Below, one piece after another: positions 7,980 to 16,246 of a stretch of DNA of 64,000 bases (position 1 is the first letter of the stretch; each line of letters starts with the position of its first letter). The stretch is from Streptomyces virginiae (GTDB taxonomy: Bacteria; Actinomycetota; Actinomycetes; Streptomycetales; Streptomycetaceae). The DNA is taken from positions 1-64,000 of the forward strand of contig NZ_JOAK01000040.1 in assembly GCF_000720455.1 (NCBI RefSeq), read 5' to 3'. Below the pieces are notes generated by a model. The model saw only the letters and a list, made by a program, of their open reading frames with translations. It searched no databases and was not told where the DNA came from. The position numbers and the translations under genes are program-made.

Positions 7980-8840
7980 ATGAGCCGCAGCCGAACTCCC
8001 GAAACGCAGACCCGCGTCGAGGCCCGGCGGAAGAAGACGGTGCGCACGCGCATCGTGCTGTCCGTCACCGCGGCCGCCGCGGTGGTGGCGGTGGGGGTCG
8101 CGGTGGCCGACTCCGGCGATGACGCGCGGACCGACCGGCGGGCCGACGGCGCCGCCGGCGCGTCCTCCGGGACGGGCGCGGGGACGGCGACCCCGACCCC
8201 CGACGCCGCCACGCCCACCACCGACGCCACGGTCTCGACCAACGCCAGCGCGTCCGCGTCGCCCGATGCCGGGGCCTCGGCGTCGGCGACGCCCACGGAC
8301 CCCGCGACGGAACAGAGCAGCAGCCCGGCCACGTCGGACTCCTCCCCCGCCGCCAAGCCCCCGAAGAAGCCCGCCACAACCTCCGGCGGCGGTTCCGGCG
8401 GCTCGGGCGGTTCGGGCGGGGGCGGCAGCACGGGCGGGGGCGGCGGCACCGTCAACGGCGACGCCGAGTCCGCCGTGCTCGCCCTGGTCAACAAGGAGCG
8501 GGCGGCCGCCGGGTGCGGCGCGCTGACCACCAACGCCAAGCTGAGCGCCGCCGCGCGGGGCTACAGCGACACCATGGCCCGAGCCGGTGTCATGTCGCAC
8601 ACCGGGCCGGACGGGTCCACCATGACGAGCCGCGTGGAGGCCGCCGGCTACAAGTGGTCCAACCTGGGCGAGAACATAGCCCGTGGGCAGGCCGACGCGG
8701 ACGCCGTCATGAAGGCGTGGATGAACAGCCCCGGCCACCGGGCCAACATCCTCAACTGCGCCTTCAAGGAGATCGGCATAGGTGTCCACAAGGGCGACGG
8801 CGGCCCGTGGTGGACCCAGAACTTCGGCGCCTCGAGGTAA
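7980..8840 (+). CDS. Membrane-anchored or secreted CAP-domain protein
   Basis: 286 residues. A basic N-terminus and one membrane/signal segment (VLSVTAAAAVVAVGVAVA) are followed by about 110 residues of Thr/Ser/Ala/Pro and then Gly-Ser linker, and a C-terminal CAP (SCP/PR-1) domain: ALVNKERAAAGC, MSHTGPDG, GENIARG, MKAWMNSPGHRANIL and IGIGVHKGDGGPWWTQNFG. Extracellular bacterial CAP proteins bind lipids or peptidoglycan or act as peptidases; the function here is not known. ATG 7980 has GAGGT upstream. A strong terminator follows, so the gene is probably monocistronic. Confidence 0.9.
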   Translation: MSRSRTPETQTRVEARRKKTVRTRIVLSVTAAAAVVAVGVAVADSGDDARTDRRADGAAGASSGTGAGTATPTPDAATPTTDATVSTNASASASPDAGASASATPTDPATEQSSSPATSDSSPAAKPPKKPATTSGGGSGGSGGSGGGGSTGGGGGTVNGDAESAVLALVNKERAAAGCGALTTNAKLSAAARGYSDTMARAGVMSHTGPDGSTMTSRVEAAGYKWSNLGENIARGQADADAVMKAWMNSPGHRANILNCAFKEIGIGVHKGDGGPWWTQNFGASR

Positions 8841-8917
8841 CCGACCTCCCACACAGGGGACATCCGGGGCGAATGCCCCCTGTCCTCCCCTGTCCCCCTG
8901 AACCACCCCCCACAGCC

Positions 8918-8951
8918 ACGTCCTCCCACCCGTCCGCGGGTGGGAGGACGT
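8918..8951. terminator. Strong hairpin after the CAP-domain gene
   Basis: A perfect 15-bp stem (ACGTCCTCCCACCCG and its complement) with a 4-base loop, without a T tract, as is common in Streptomyces. Confidence 0.8.
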
Positions 8952-9029
8952 CGGCGTTCGCCCGCCGGGCCGGGGCCGTTTCGGGGGAGCCGGTGACAGA
9001 CCGGCCGGAGCGTCGGACACTATGGGGCC

Positions 9030-9587
9030 GTGCCCCGAACTCCGCGCTACCTGCTCATATGGCTGTCGTGCACGGCCGCCAGCGTGACCGCCGTGCTCGC
9101 CACGGTCCAGTTCGTGGTCGGCTCGACCCGGCATACGCCCCCGGTCGCACGGTCCGCCCCGACGGTCATCGACACGCCTCCCGCCTGGCAGGCGGGGAGC
9201 CCGCCGGCGGACACGCCGTCCCCGACCGTCTCCGCCAGCCCCTCTCCGACGGCCTCGCAGCGGCCCTCCCCCACGACGGCGGCACCCACGCCCGTCAAGG
9301 CCACGTCGGGCGCACCGAGGACCGCCGCGCCGCGCAACGTCGACTGCGAGGAGGGCGGAGCGGGCCTGTACACCGTCCCCTCGCAGGGCGGCAAGGTGAC
9401 GGTGCGGTACGGGAGCCGCGGCGTGTGCCTGATCTCCGCGATCCCCAGCCGCGGCTTCAAGACCTCCACGTCGCAGACCTCGGACAGCACCCTCACGGTC
9501 ACGTTCTCGAGCGCCGATCACCGGTCGGTCATCACGGCGACGATCGATCCGGGAGCGAAGGCCAGCGTCCGCGAATCGTCCTTCTGA
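9030..9587 (+). CDS. Small exported protein of unknown function
   Basis: 185 residues starting at GTG 9030. One hydrophobic segment (YLLIWLSCTAASVTAVLATVQFVV) is followed by a Pro/Ser/Thr-rich linker (about 45-100) and a C-terminal globular part of about 80 residues with two cysteines (NVDCEEGG, RGVCLISAIPS) that could form a disulfide. I do not recognise the family. It lies between the CAP-domain gene and the thiol-redox operon, so it is a possible client of that relay. The start is uncertain because no clear ribosome binding site is visible. Confidence 0.7.
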   Translation: MPRTPRYLLIWLSCTAASVTAVLATVQFVVGSTRHTPPVARSAPTVIDTPPAWQAGSPPADTPSPTVSASPSPTASQRPSPTTAAPTPVKATSGAPRTAAPRNVDCEEGGAGLYTVPSQGGKVTVRYGSRGVCLISAIPSRGFKTSTSQTSDSTLTVTFSSADHRSVITATIDPGAKASVRESSF

Positions 9588-9687
9588 GGTCTTCGCGCGC
9601 CAACCCCTCCCGCCGACCCTGCCGTTACGACCGGTACGAGCGATCTGTCGCGTTCCGGCACAGCTCCGGCGAAGCGGAAGGTGAGCT

Positions 9688-9751
9688 CTTCCTTAGGGCA
9701 AGCTCAAGATCACGCCGACAGGCTTCCGCAGGCCCCGAGCGGTCCTATGCT
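9688..9751 (+). promoter_or_regulatory. Activator-type promoter of the redox operon
   Basis: The box TTCCTTAGGGCAAGCTCAAG starts at 9689, and TATGCT (CCTATGCTCG) begins 58 bases after 9688, exactly matching the layout at 7871-7934 (18 of 26 box positions identical). It drives the four-gene relay beginning at 9880. Confidence 0.6.
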
Positions 9752-9879
9752 CGCCTCAGCCGAGCGGCCTTCGGCTCCGGGGCACGACGCCCCCGCGCAT
9801 CGACGGGCCGCCGTTTCACCGAGCCGGAGGGCGCTTCGCCCCTCCCGCAGTCCGAACCGTGCCCTGGGGTGTCTTCGCC

Positions 9880-10671
9880 ATGAGTTCTCGCATGCTCCGA
9901 CCCGTCCGCGCCGACCGCGCCGACAGCGCCGACCGCCGTACCGCGTCGCCCCGCTCGGCAGCGCTCCTGGGACGCCGGCTGCCGCTGGTCGCCGCGGCCG
10001 TCGTCGCGGCGGGCCTGACCGCAGCCTGCGGACCGTCCTCCGAGCCCGCCGGCTCCGCCGCCGCGGCCACGGCCGGCCAGTCCTCGCAGGCCTTCCCCTC
10101 GGAGTCGGCAACGGCCTCCGCCGAGGCGTCCCCGACCGCGTCGGCCTCGCCGTCCGCGTCGGCCTCCTCCTCGGCCTCCTACTCGCCGACCCCCTCGCGG
10201 GCACCGTCCGGCTCCACCTCGTCCGCCGGGGGCTCCGCCAAGCCGGCCCGTACGTCCGCCGCGCCCGCGCCGGCCAAGGTCCCCGGCCCCGGCTACGACA
10301 GCTCGGCCGACGCGCAGAAGCTGATCGACGCGGCGCTGCGCTCGGCCAAGGCCGACGGGCGGATGGTGCTGCTCGACTTCGGCGCGAACTGGTGCGGCAA
10401 CTGCAAGGCCGCCGACAAGGTGTTCGCCCAGTCGCAGACCGCCGGGATCCTCGGGGCCTCGTACCACCTGGTCAAGGTGGACATCGGCGGCAACAGTTCC
10501 GCCAACTCCGCGCTCCTGCGCAAGTACAGCCCCTCGGGCGGCACCTACACGATGCCCGTCCTGGTCGTCGTCTCGCCGTCCGGCACGGTGCGCACCGACA
10601 CCCACGTCACGGGCAACCCGTCGCTGACCTCGGAGGGCATCAACTCCTTCCTGCGCAAGTGGGCGTCGTGA
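9880..10671 (+). CDS. Thioredoxin-fold lipoprotein (DsbD-gamma-like)
   Basis: 263 residues. A lipoprotein signal ends GLTAAC (Cys50), followed by about 80 residues of Ser/Ala/Pro linker and a thioredoxin domain whose active site is WCGNCK (Cys172, Cys175) with VLLDFGANWC before it and a cis-Pro segment YTMPVLVVVSPSG after it. WC-x-x-CK with this layout is typical of the C-terminal domain of DsbD and related thiol reductants. It should sit on the outer membrane face and pass or receive electrons from the CcdA-like protein two genes on. The stop overlaps the next start (GTGA). An earlier in-frame start at 9859 is possible. Confidence 0.9.
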   Translation: MSSRMLRPVRADRADSADRRTASPRSAALLGRRLPLVAAAVVAAGLTAACGPSSEPAGSAAAATAGQSSQAFPSESATASAEASPTASASPSASASSSASYSPTPSRAPSGSTSSAGGSAKPARTSAAPAPAKVPGPGYDSSADAQKLIDAALRSAKADGRMVLLDFGANWCGNCKAADKVFAQSQTAGILGASYHLVKVDIGGNSSANSALLRKYSPSGGTYTMPVLVVVSPSGTVRTDTHVTGNPSLTSEGINSFLRKWAS

Positions 10672-11282
10672 GACGACCGGTACGGGCGTCCGTCGTCGTC
10701 CCGGCCGGTACCGGCCTCGCGGTGGCGGCCGTGCTGGCCGTCGCCGGGATCTGCACGGACGACGGCTCCGCCGCCGGGTCCGCGGCCGGAGGGCCCGGTG
10801 CGGTCCGCGCCGCGGCCGGGGCGACGGTGATGGACCCCGGCTCCCGGCAGGACGCACCCGCCCTGGCCGGAGCCGACCTGGAGGGGGAGCGGGTCGCGCT
10901 CGGCGACTTCCGCGGCCAGGTCGTCGTACTGAACGCCTGGGGCTCCTGGTGCGGTCCGTGCCGTACGGAGGCGGACGACCTGGAGCGGCTCAGCCGGCAG
11001 ACGCGGGCCGACGGGGTCCGGTTCCTCGGGATCAACACCCGGGACCGGGACCGGGCGGCCGCCCGGTCCTTCGTGCGCGCCCACGACATGACGTTCCCGA
11101 GCCTTCACGACCCCGACGGCGAACTCCTGCTCCGGTTCCCGCCCTCCCTGGTCAACCCGCAGGCGATCCCCTCCACGCTCGTGATCGACCGTCGCGGGCG
11201 CGTCGCGGCCGCCATCGGGGGCGCCGTCACCGACGAACAGCTGCGGCCCCTGCTCGCACGCGTCCTGCAGGAGGAGTCGTGA
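10668..11282 (+). CDS. TlpA/ResA-type thioredoxin, membrane-anchored
   Basis: 204 residues. An N-terminal anchor or lipoprotein-like segment (AVAAVLAVAGIC) precedes a TlpA/ResA domain: APALAGADLEGERVALGDFRG, VVVLNAWGSWCGPCRTE (Cys95, Cys98), FLGINTRDRD, SLHDPDGEL and the cis-Pro region AIPSTLVIDRRGRV. Such proteins reduce disulfides in exported proteins, most famously apocytochrome c. The GTG start overlaps the previous stop and its own stop overlaps the ccdA-like start (GTGA again), so the trio is tightly coupled. No cytochrome c or CcsA/ResB gene is in view. Confidence 0.9.
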   Translation: MRRPVRASVVVPAGTGLAVAAVLAVAGICTDDGSAAGSAAGGPGAVRAAAGATVMDPGSRQDAPALAGADLEGERVALGDFRGQVVVLNAWGSWCGPCRTEADDLERLSRQTRADGVRFLGINTRDRDRAAARSFVRAHDMTFPSLHDPDGELLLRFPPSLVNPQAIPSTLVIDRRGRVAAAIGGAVTDEQLRPLLARVLQEES

Positions 11283-12064
11283 CGGCGGCCGCCGCGCAAT
11301 GGACGCTCGCCGTCGCGGACGCGTCCTCCCTCATCAACAGAACGCTCGCGATCGCGGCTCCCGTGGCGTTCGTCGCCGGACTCGTCTCCTTCCTCTCGCC
11401 GTGCGTGCTGCCGCTCGTACCGGGCTACCTCAGCTACGTGACCAGCCTGTCGGTCGCCGACCTGGCGGACGCGCGCGGCGGGCGACGCAGCCGGATGGCG
11501 ACCGGCGCGCTGCTGTTCGTGCTGGGCTTCACCGCGGTCCTCGTCTCCGGCGGCGCCCTGTTCGGGTACTTCGGCAGGAGCCTGCTGGCGCACCAGGAGA
11601 CGGTCACCACGGTGCTCGGTGTCCTCACGGTGCTCATGGGGCTGTCCTTCATGGGCTTCCTGCCGGGCTTCACGCAGCGGGAGTTCCGCAGCCACCGGCG
11701 TCCCGCGCTGGGGCTCGCGGGGGCCCCGGCCCTCGGCGCGGTGTTCGCGGTCGGCTGGACCCCGTGCATCGGGCCGACGCTGGCCGCCGTGCAGGCCCTC
11801 GCCTGGACCGAGGCGAGCGCGGTCCGCGGGGCGCTGCTGATGGCCGCGTACTGCCTGGGACTGGGGCTGCCGTTCGTCCTGGCCGCGCTGGCCTTCCGCC
11901 GGGCGCTGGGCGCCTTCGGCCTGGTCAAGCGCCACTACCCGTGGGTGCTGCGGACCGGGGGCGGCATGCTCGTCCTGGTCGGCGTCCTGCTCGCCACCGG
12001 GGTGTGGAACGACATGGTCTACACGCTGCAGCTGTGGAGCGCGAGCTTCAGCACGGCCCTGTAG
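11279..12064 (+). CDS. ccdA: CcdA-type membrane electron conduit
   Basis: 261 residues, about six membrane segments. The two transmembrane cysteines are in the family motifs SFLSPCVLPLVPGYL (Cys42) and VGWTPCIGPTL (Cys163). CcdA, like the central domain of DsbD, carries electrons from cytosolic thioredoxin to extracytoplasmic acceptors. Start is GTG 11279, preceded by GCAGGAGGAG and overlapping the TlpA stop. Neighbours provide two exported thioredoxins upstream and a DsbD-alpha-like lipoprotein downstream, giving a complete relay split over four genes. Confidence 0.92.
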   Translation: MTAAAAQWTLAVADASSLINRTLAIAAPVAFVAGLVSFLSPCVLPLVPGYLSYVTSLSVADLADARGGRRSRMATGALLFVLGFTAVLVSGGALFGYFGRSLLAHQETVTTVLGVLTVLMGLSFMGFLPGFTQREFRSHRRPALGLAGAPALGAVFAVGWTPCIGPTLAAVQALAWTEASAVRGALLMAAYCLGLGLPFVLAALAFRRALGAFGLVKRHYPWVLRTGGGMLVLVGVLLATGVWNDMVYTLQLWSASFSTAL

Positions 12065-12142
12065 ACGGCCCTCCAGACCGCCCTCCGGGTCCCGTCGACC
12101 CGCTTCGAACCGATCCCGCAACGCAGAGGCACAGAGGCACAG

Positions 12143-12721
12143 ATGACGATTTCCTTGTATGTACGGCATTCCCGGAAGGCACGCGTCGCGGCGGCCCTCC
12201 TCTCCCTGGCCGCGCTCTCGGCATGCGGCGGGCAGCCCGCCGCGGACGCCGCCGGCTCCGGCCCGAGCCCCGCACCCACGACGCGCTTCTCCGAGAACGG
12301 GGTCACCGTCACGCTGTCGGTGTCCGACTGGAAGGCCTCTGAGGGCACCCTCACTGCGGTCTTCACGCCCGAGGCCAAGGGCTTCCACCTCTACAGCACC
12401 GACCTGCCGGCCACCGGCATCGAGGGGGTCGGCCGGCCGACCGCGGTGGGGGTCACCGGTGCCCTCAAGGCGGAGGGCAGGCTGAAGGCGGCCGCGGAGG
12501 TGCGGTCGATCAGCGTGCCCGGTGTCGACGCGCCGGTCCCCGTCTACCCGGACGGCCCGGTCACCACGACGCTGCCCGTCCGCGCCGACGGGAACGGGGA
12601 GGCGACGGTACTGGTCGGCTATGCGAGCTGCAGCACGCGGGACGGCTGCACCATTCCGGTGTCCGACCACCCCGTGCGGCTGCGCGTCACCGGTGACGGC
12701 CCGGCGTTCGAGGCTCCGTGA
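12143..12721 (+). CDS. DsbD-alpha-like lipoprotein
   Basis: 192 residues. The lipobox LSAC places lipidated Cys28. The rest is a beta-rich domain ending in VLVGYASCSTRDGCTIPVSDHPVRLRV. The cysteine pair Cys163-x5-Cys169 has the spacing known for the N-terminal domain of E. coli DsbD (Cys103/Cys109), and the surrounding order (G-Y, C, C, P, final V-R-L strand) agrees. It should be the shuttle that receives electrons from the CcdA-like protein and delivers them to outside partners. It is 78 bases from ccdA with an agaggcac direct repeat just before the ATG. Fold assignment is by motif only. Confidence 0.8.
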   Translation: MTISLYVRHSRKARVAAALLSLAALSACGGQPAADAAGSGPSPAPTTRFSENGVTVTLSVSDWKASEGTLTAVFTPEAKGFHLYSTDLPATGIEGVGRPTAVGVTGALKAEGRLKAAAEVRSISVPGVDAPVPVYPDGPVTTTLPVRADGNGEATVLVGYASCSTRDGCTIPVSDHPVRLRVTGDGPAFEAP

Positions 12722-12920
12722 CGGGCGTCCGGACCGGCACGGTGCGGCGTGGAGCGGACCCGGCGGCTGCCCGGTTCGGGCGGCTTCGTATGATCCAGGG
12801 GGTTCACGGCCGCCCCCACTCCGGGCCGCCGCGCACCGGACCCGCCGGCCGCCCACCCGCCGATCGCGCGGGCCTGCCGGGCGATCCCGCCCTCCCCGCC
12901 GTTCACCGCCGGACGGACGC

Positions 12921-13532
12921 ATGCCCGCCGGCCCTGCCCCGAAGACGCCATCCCCCTTGAGCACCGACCAGATCGCCCCCGAGCGCGAGCAGGCGCAGCC
13001 GGCGCGGCCCCGCACGCGCACGGCCGCGCGCACCAGGATCCCGTCGCGCCTCGTGGGACGCGCCCCCGCTCCGGCGCCGGGTACCGTCCTGCACAGCGTC
13101 AGCGGTGCCACCGCCGTCATGCTGGGCCTGGTGGCCATCGGGGCCGTTCTCCACGAACCCGTCCTGATACCCCCGCTGGCCGCGTCCGCGGCGATCGTGC
13201 ACAGCGTGCCCGGTCTGCCGCTGGCCCAGCCCCGCAGCGTGATCGCCGGCCACCTGCTGTGCGCCGCCGTCGGTTACGCGGGGCTCGCCGCCTTCGGCAG
13301 CTCGCCCTGGGTGGCGGCCGTCGCGGCCGGGCTGGCGCTCGCGGTGATGACCCTGGCCAGGACCCCGCACTCCCCCGCCTGCGCCACCGCCGTGGTCATC
13401 GTCCTGCGGACGCCGGATCCGCGTACCTTCGTACCGCTCCTGGCGGGAGCGGCCCTGCTGATCGTCCTCGCGGGCTGCGCCCTCTCGCGCGCCCGCCGCA
13501 CCGGAACCCGCTATCCGCAGTACTGGTGGTGA
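12921..13532 (+). CDS. HPP-family integral membrane protein
   Basis: About 203 residues: a charged N-terminal 50, then about five hydrophobic segments with the HPP-family pattern (IPPLAASAAIVHSVPGLPLAQPRSVIAGHLL, split here by small turns; ALAVMTLARTPHSPACATAVVIVL). The family is named for a His-Pro-Pro motif, replaced here by EPVLIPPL. Some members are linked to nitrite transport; function in Streptomyces is not established. ATG 12921 is the first good start; TTG 12957 is an alternative. It precedes the two-component system by 31 bases and may be co-transcribed with it. Confidence 0.75.
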   Translation: MPAGPAPKTPSPLSTDQIAPEREQAQPARPRTRTAARTRIPSRLVGRAPAPAPGTVLHSVSGATAVMLGLVAIGAVLHEPVLIPPLAASAAIVHSVPGLPLAQPRSVIAGHLLCAAVGYAGLAAFGSSPWVAAVAAGLALAVMTLARTPHSPACATAVVIVLRTPDPRTFVPLLAGAALLIVLAGCALSRARRTGTRYPQYWW

Positions 13533-13563
13533 GCCCCGGCGCGCCGACCCCTAAGGTGTCCGC

Positions 13564-14289
13564 ATGCCGAGCGTCCTGGTCGTGGAAGACGACCCCAGCA
13601 TCCGCCAGTCCCTGATCGAGGTCCTGACGGAACACGGGTATGCCGTGCGCAGCGCCGCCGACGGGTTCGGCGCCCTGCGCGAGGTCACCCAGACGCCGGT
13701 CGACGCCGTGGTCCTCGACCTGGGGCTGCCCGATCTGGACGGAGGGGACGCGCTGCGCATGATCCGGGGCATATCCTCCGTGCCCGTCCTGGTGGCCACC
13801 GCCCGCGACGACGAGTCCGAGATCATCAAGATCCTGAACGCGGGCGCGGACGACTACCTGGTCAAGCCCTTCTCCGGCGGGCAGCTCGTCGCACGCCTCT
13901 CCGCGGTCCTGCGGCGCACCAGCCACGTCCCGCCCGCCGGAGCCGCCGCCGCGGGCGCACCGGTCGCCGCGGCGGCCGAACCGCTGCGGGCCACCGTCGT
14001 GGGCGAGCTGGCGGTGGACCCCGGTGCGCGCACCGCGTACCTGGCCGGGCGGGAGCTGCGCCTGACCCGCCGGGAGTTCGACCTCCTGGCGTTCCTCGCC
14101 CACCATTCGGGGCAGGTCGTCTCCAAACGCCGGCTGCTGACCGAGGTCTGGCGGGAGCCGTACGTGGACGACCAGACCGTCGACGTGCACCTGTCGTCGC
14201 TGCGGCGCAAGCTCGGTGAACGCGCGGCGGCCCCGCGCTATCTGCTGACCGTGCGGGGCGTCGGCATCAAACTGGTGGCTCCGCGTTGA
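13564..14289 (+). CDS. OmpR-family response regulator
   Basis: 241 residues. The receiver has acidic DD at 9-10, phospho-acceptor Asp52 (VVLDLGLPDLDG) and Lys101 in YLVKPF. The C-terminal winged helix reads ELRLTRREFDLLAFLAHH, then TVDVHLSSLRRKLGE and VRGVGIKLV. It acts as a transcription factor when phosphorylated by the adjacent kinase. Its stop overlaps the kinase start (TTGA). It is the nearest candidate activator for the paired direct-repeat-like boxes at 7871 and 9688, since OmpR-type regulators bind such sites upstream of -10 elements lacking a -35; that link is inference. Confidence 0.94.
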   Translation: MPSVLVVEDDPSIRQSLIEVLTEHGYAVRSAADGFGALREVTQTPVDAVVLDLGLPDLDGGDALRMIRGISSVPVLVATARDDESEIIKILNAGADDYLVKPFSGGQLVARLSAVLRRTSHVPPAGAAAAGAPVAAAAEPLRATVVGELAVDPGARTAYLAGRELRLTRREFDLLAFLAHHSGQVVSKRRLLTEVWREPYVDDQTVDVHLSSLRRKLGERAAAPRYLLTVRGVGIKLVAPR

Positions 14290-15701
14290 GGCGCTCCCTG
14301 GCCGGAGTGGCCCTCGCGGTGACCTCCATGGTCGCCCTCTCCTTCCTGATACCGCTGGCCCTGCTGGTGATGTCTTTGGTCAAGGAGCAGGGCGTCAACG
14401 CGGCCGAGCAGCGGGCCGCCGCCCTGGCCCCCGTCCTCACCCTGACCACGGACCCGTACGCGCTGCGGGAGTCGGCCGCGAGCCTGGACGCGGCCGAGCA
14501 CCTGGTCGTCCACCTGCCCGGCTCGGGGGCACTCGGCACGTCCAAGGCCCCGGCGGCGCTGCTCGAACGGGCCCAGCAGGGTCGCGAGTCCATCTCCCAG
14601 GAGATCCCGAACGGCTGGATCTGCCTGCAGCCGGTGGTGCTCCCCGGTGACCAGGTCGCCGTCATCGAGAACTTCGTCCCCGAGGCGGAACTCACCCGCG
14701 GCGTGAAGGAATCGTGGGCGGTGATGCTCTTCCTCGCCGTGGGGCTGGTCGGCGGTTCCGTCCTGGTCGCCGACCGCCTCGGCGCGAAGGTCGTCCGGTC
14801 CTCGAAGCGGCTGGCCCAGGCGTCGCAGGCGCTGGGCCAGGGCGATCTGGACACGCGGGTGGACCCCATGGGCCCCCGGGAGCTGCGCGACGCGGGCATC
14901 GCCTTCAACGCGATGGCCCACCGGATGACCGAGCTGCTCGCCGTCGAACGCGAACTCGTCGCCGATCTGTCCCACCGGCTGCGGACCCCGCTGACCGCCC
15001 TGCACCTGGCGTCGGAGCGGATGGCCGGCACGCCGGAGTCGGCCAGGGTGGAGGCCGCGGTCGGCGAGCTGGAGACGGAGCTCCAGGCGATCATCGCCGC
15101 GGCGCGCACCCCGCTGGCCGTGGGCCCCATGGGACAGGGCCTGCTCGGTACGGAACCGGCCGCGGGCCGGGCGTCGGCCGGTACGGGGGCCTCCGGCCCG
15201 CGCTGCGAGGCGGCCGACGTGGTGCGCCGCCGCACGGCCTTCTGGTCGGTGCTGGCGGAACAGCAGAACCGGTGCTGCACCCTCGACCTGACCCAGGAAC
15301 CGACGGCCGTCAGCCTCTCCGACGACGACATCGCCGCCGTCGTGGACGCGCTGATCGGCAACATCTTCCGGCACACCGCGCCGGGGACCCCGTTCGGCGT
15401 CCAGGTGGTGCGCACGGCGCAGGCAGTGGAACTGGTCGTGGAGGACGGCGGCCCCGGCATCCCCGAACCGGACCGGGCCCTGTCCCGCGGGAGCAGCACC
15501 GGGTCCACCGGACTGGGCCTCGACATCGCGCAGCGGGCGGCGACGGCCACGGGCGGCTCCATGCGCATCACCCGCGGCCCGCTGGGGGGCGCGCACATCA
15601 CGGTGACGTTTTCACTGGCGGCGTCGGCCCCGTCCGGCCGCAGGCTCCGCAGACCTCGCACGTCGTCCCGCCGCCGCCCGGCCTGGGCCCGCGGCCGCTA
15701 G
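14286..15701 (+). CDS. Sensor histidine kinase
   Basis: 471 residues from a TTG start overlapping the regulator stop. Membrane segments at about 8-31 and 143-163 enclose an extracytoplasmic sensor of about 110 residues. HAMP-like region follows, then HisKA with LVADLSHRLRTPLTAL (His230), then a HATPase domain: ALIGNIFRHT (N box), VEDGGPGIPEP and GSTGLGLDIAQRAA. The sensed signal is unknown. The last codons overlap the convergent marR gene by the four bases CTAG (15698-15701). Confidence 0.92.
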   Translation: MRRSLAGVALAVTSMVALSFLIPLALLVMSLVKEQGVNAAEQRAAALAPVLTLTTDPYALRESAASLDAAEHLVVHLPGSGALGTSKAPAALLERAQQGRESISQEIPNGWICLQPVVLPGDQVAVIENFVPEAELTRGVKESWAVMLFLAVGLVGGSVLVADRLGAKVVRSSKRLAQASQALGQGDLDTRVDPMGPRELRDAGIAFNAMAHRMTELLAVERELVADLSHRLRTPLTALHLASERMAGTPESARVEAAVGELETELQAIIAAARTPLAVGPMGQGLLGTEPAAGRASAGTGASGPRCEAADVVRRRTAFWSVLAEQQNRCCTLDLTQEPTAVSLSDDDIAAVVDALIGNIFRHTAPGTPFGVQVVRTAQAVELVVEDGGPGIPEPDRALSRGSSTGSTGLGLDIAQRAATATGGSMRITRGPLGGAHITVTFSLAASAPSGRRLRRPRTSSRRRPAWARGR

Positions 15702-16159
15702 CCAGCGTTCTTGGCGGCCTTGAGTTTGCGCCAGACCCTGCCGAGGGCCTCCAGGTCGTCCGCGTCGAGGAGGTCGGTGAAGACCGGGGCCAGGGCCTCG
15801 CGACGGGTGGCGTCGGCCTCGGCGAAGAGGGTGCGACCGGCCGGGGTGAGCGAGACCTCCACCGAGCGGGCGTCGCGCGCCGACGGGGTACGGGTCACCA
15901 GGCCCCGGCTCTGCAGGGCGTCGACGACCCGGGAGACCTGGCTGCGGCTGAGCAGGGTGCTGTTCCCGAGGACGGAGGCGGGCACCGGCTCGGGGCTGGA
16001 GGCCAGCCACAGCATGACCTCGAACCAGGACACGGGCAGGTCGTGTGCCTTGACGAGGACCTTGTCCACGCGGTCCGTCATCGTCGTGCCGGCCCAGACC
16101 AGCCCGTAGAAGGCGTAGTCGGCCGCCGGCATCTCGGCTTCTGTGAGCTTCTTCGGCAT
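15698..16159 (-). CDS. MarR-family regulator
   Basis: 153 residues with a MarR winged helix: SVLGNSTLLSRSQVSRVVDAL, RGLVTRTPSARDARSVEVSLTPAGR. The ATG at 16159 (MPKKLTE) is taken as start; a GTG at 16192 would put the start inside an operator. It is divergent from an SDR gene, with two related palindromes between them, so it very likely represses both itself and the SDR. MarR proteins usually release DNA on binding a phenolic or reactive compound, which the SDR might convert. Confidence 0.9.
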   Translation of the reverse strand: MPKKLTEAEMPAADYAFYGLVWAGTTMTDRVDKVLVKAHDLPVSWFEVMLWLASSPEPVPASVLGNSTLLSRSQVSRVVDALQSRGLVTRTPSARDARSVEVSLTPAGRTLFAEADATRREALAPVFTDLLDADDLEALGRVWRKLKAAKNAG

Positions 16160-16177
16160 GTCGCACAGTCTAGAGGT

Positions 16178-16218
16178 TGCGTGCACACGCACATAACCTT
16201 AAAGTGTGTGTGCACGCA
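16178..16218. promoter_or_regulatory. Two MarR operators between marR and SDR genes
   Basis: TGCGTGCACACGCA (16178-16191) and TGTGTGTGCACGCA (16205-16218) fit TGYGTG-NN-CACGCA. Each is followed by CATAA, so an 11-base segment CACGCACATAA is repeated directly 27 bases apart. Two dimers could bind in close phase. Confidence 0.75.
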
Positions 16219-16246
16219 CATAAACCCGAGCTTCCCGAGGTCCCCC

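Noticed and set aside
12718-12960. 80-codon ORF whose GTG overlaps the stop of the DsbD-alpha-like gene
   Set aside because: Pro/Arg-rich composition, no motif, and it covers the leader of the HPP gene in another frame; the overlap is probably chance.
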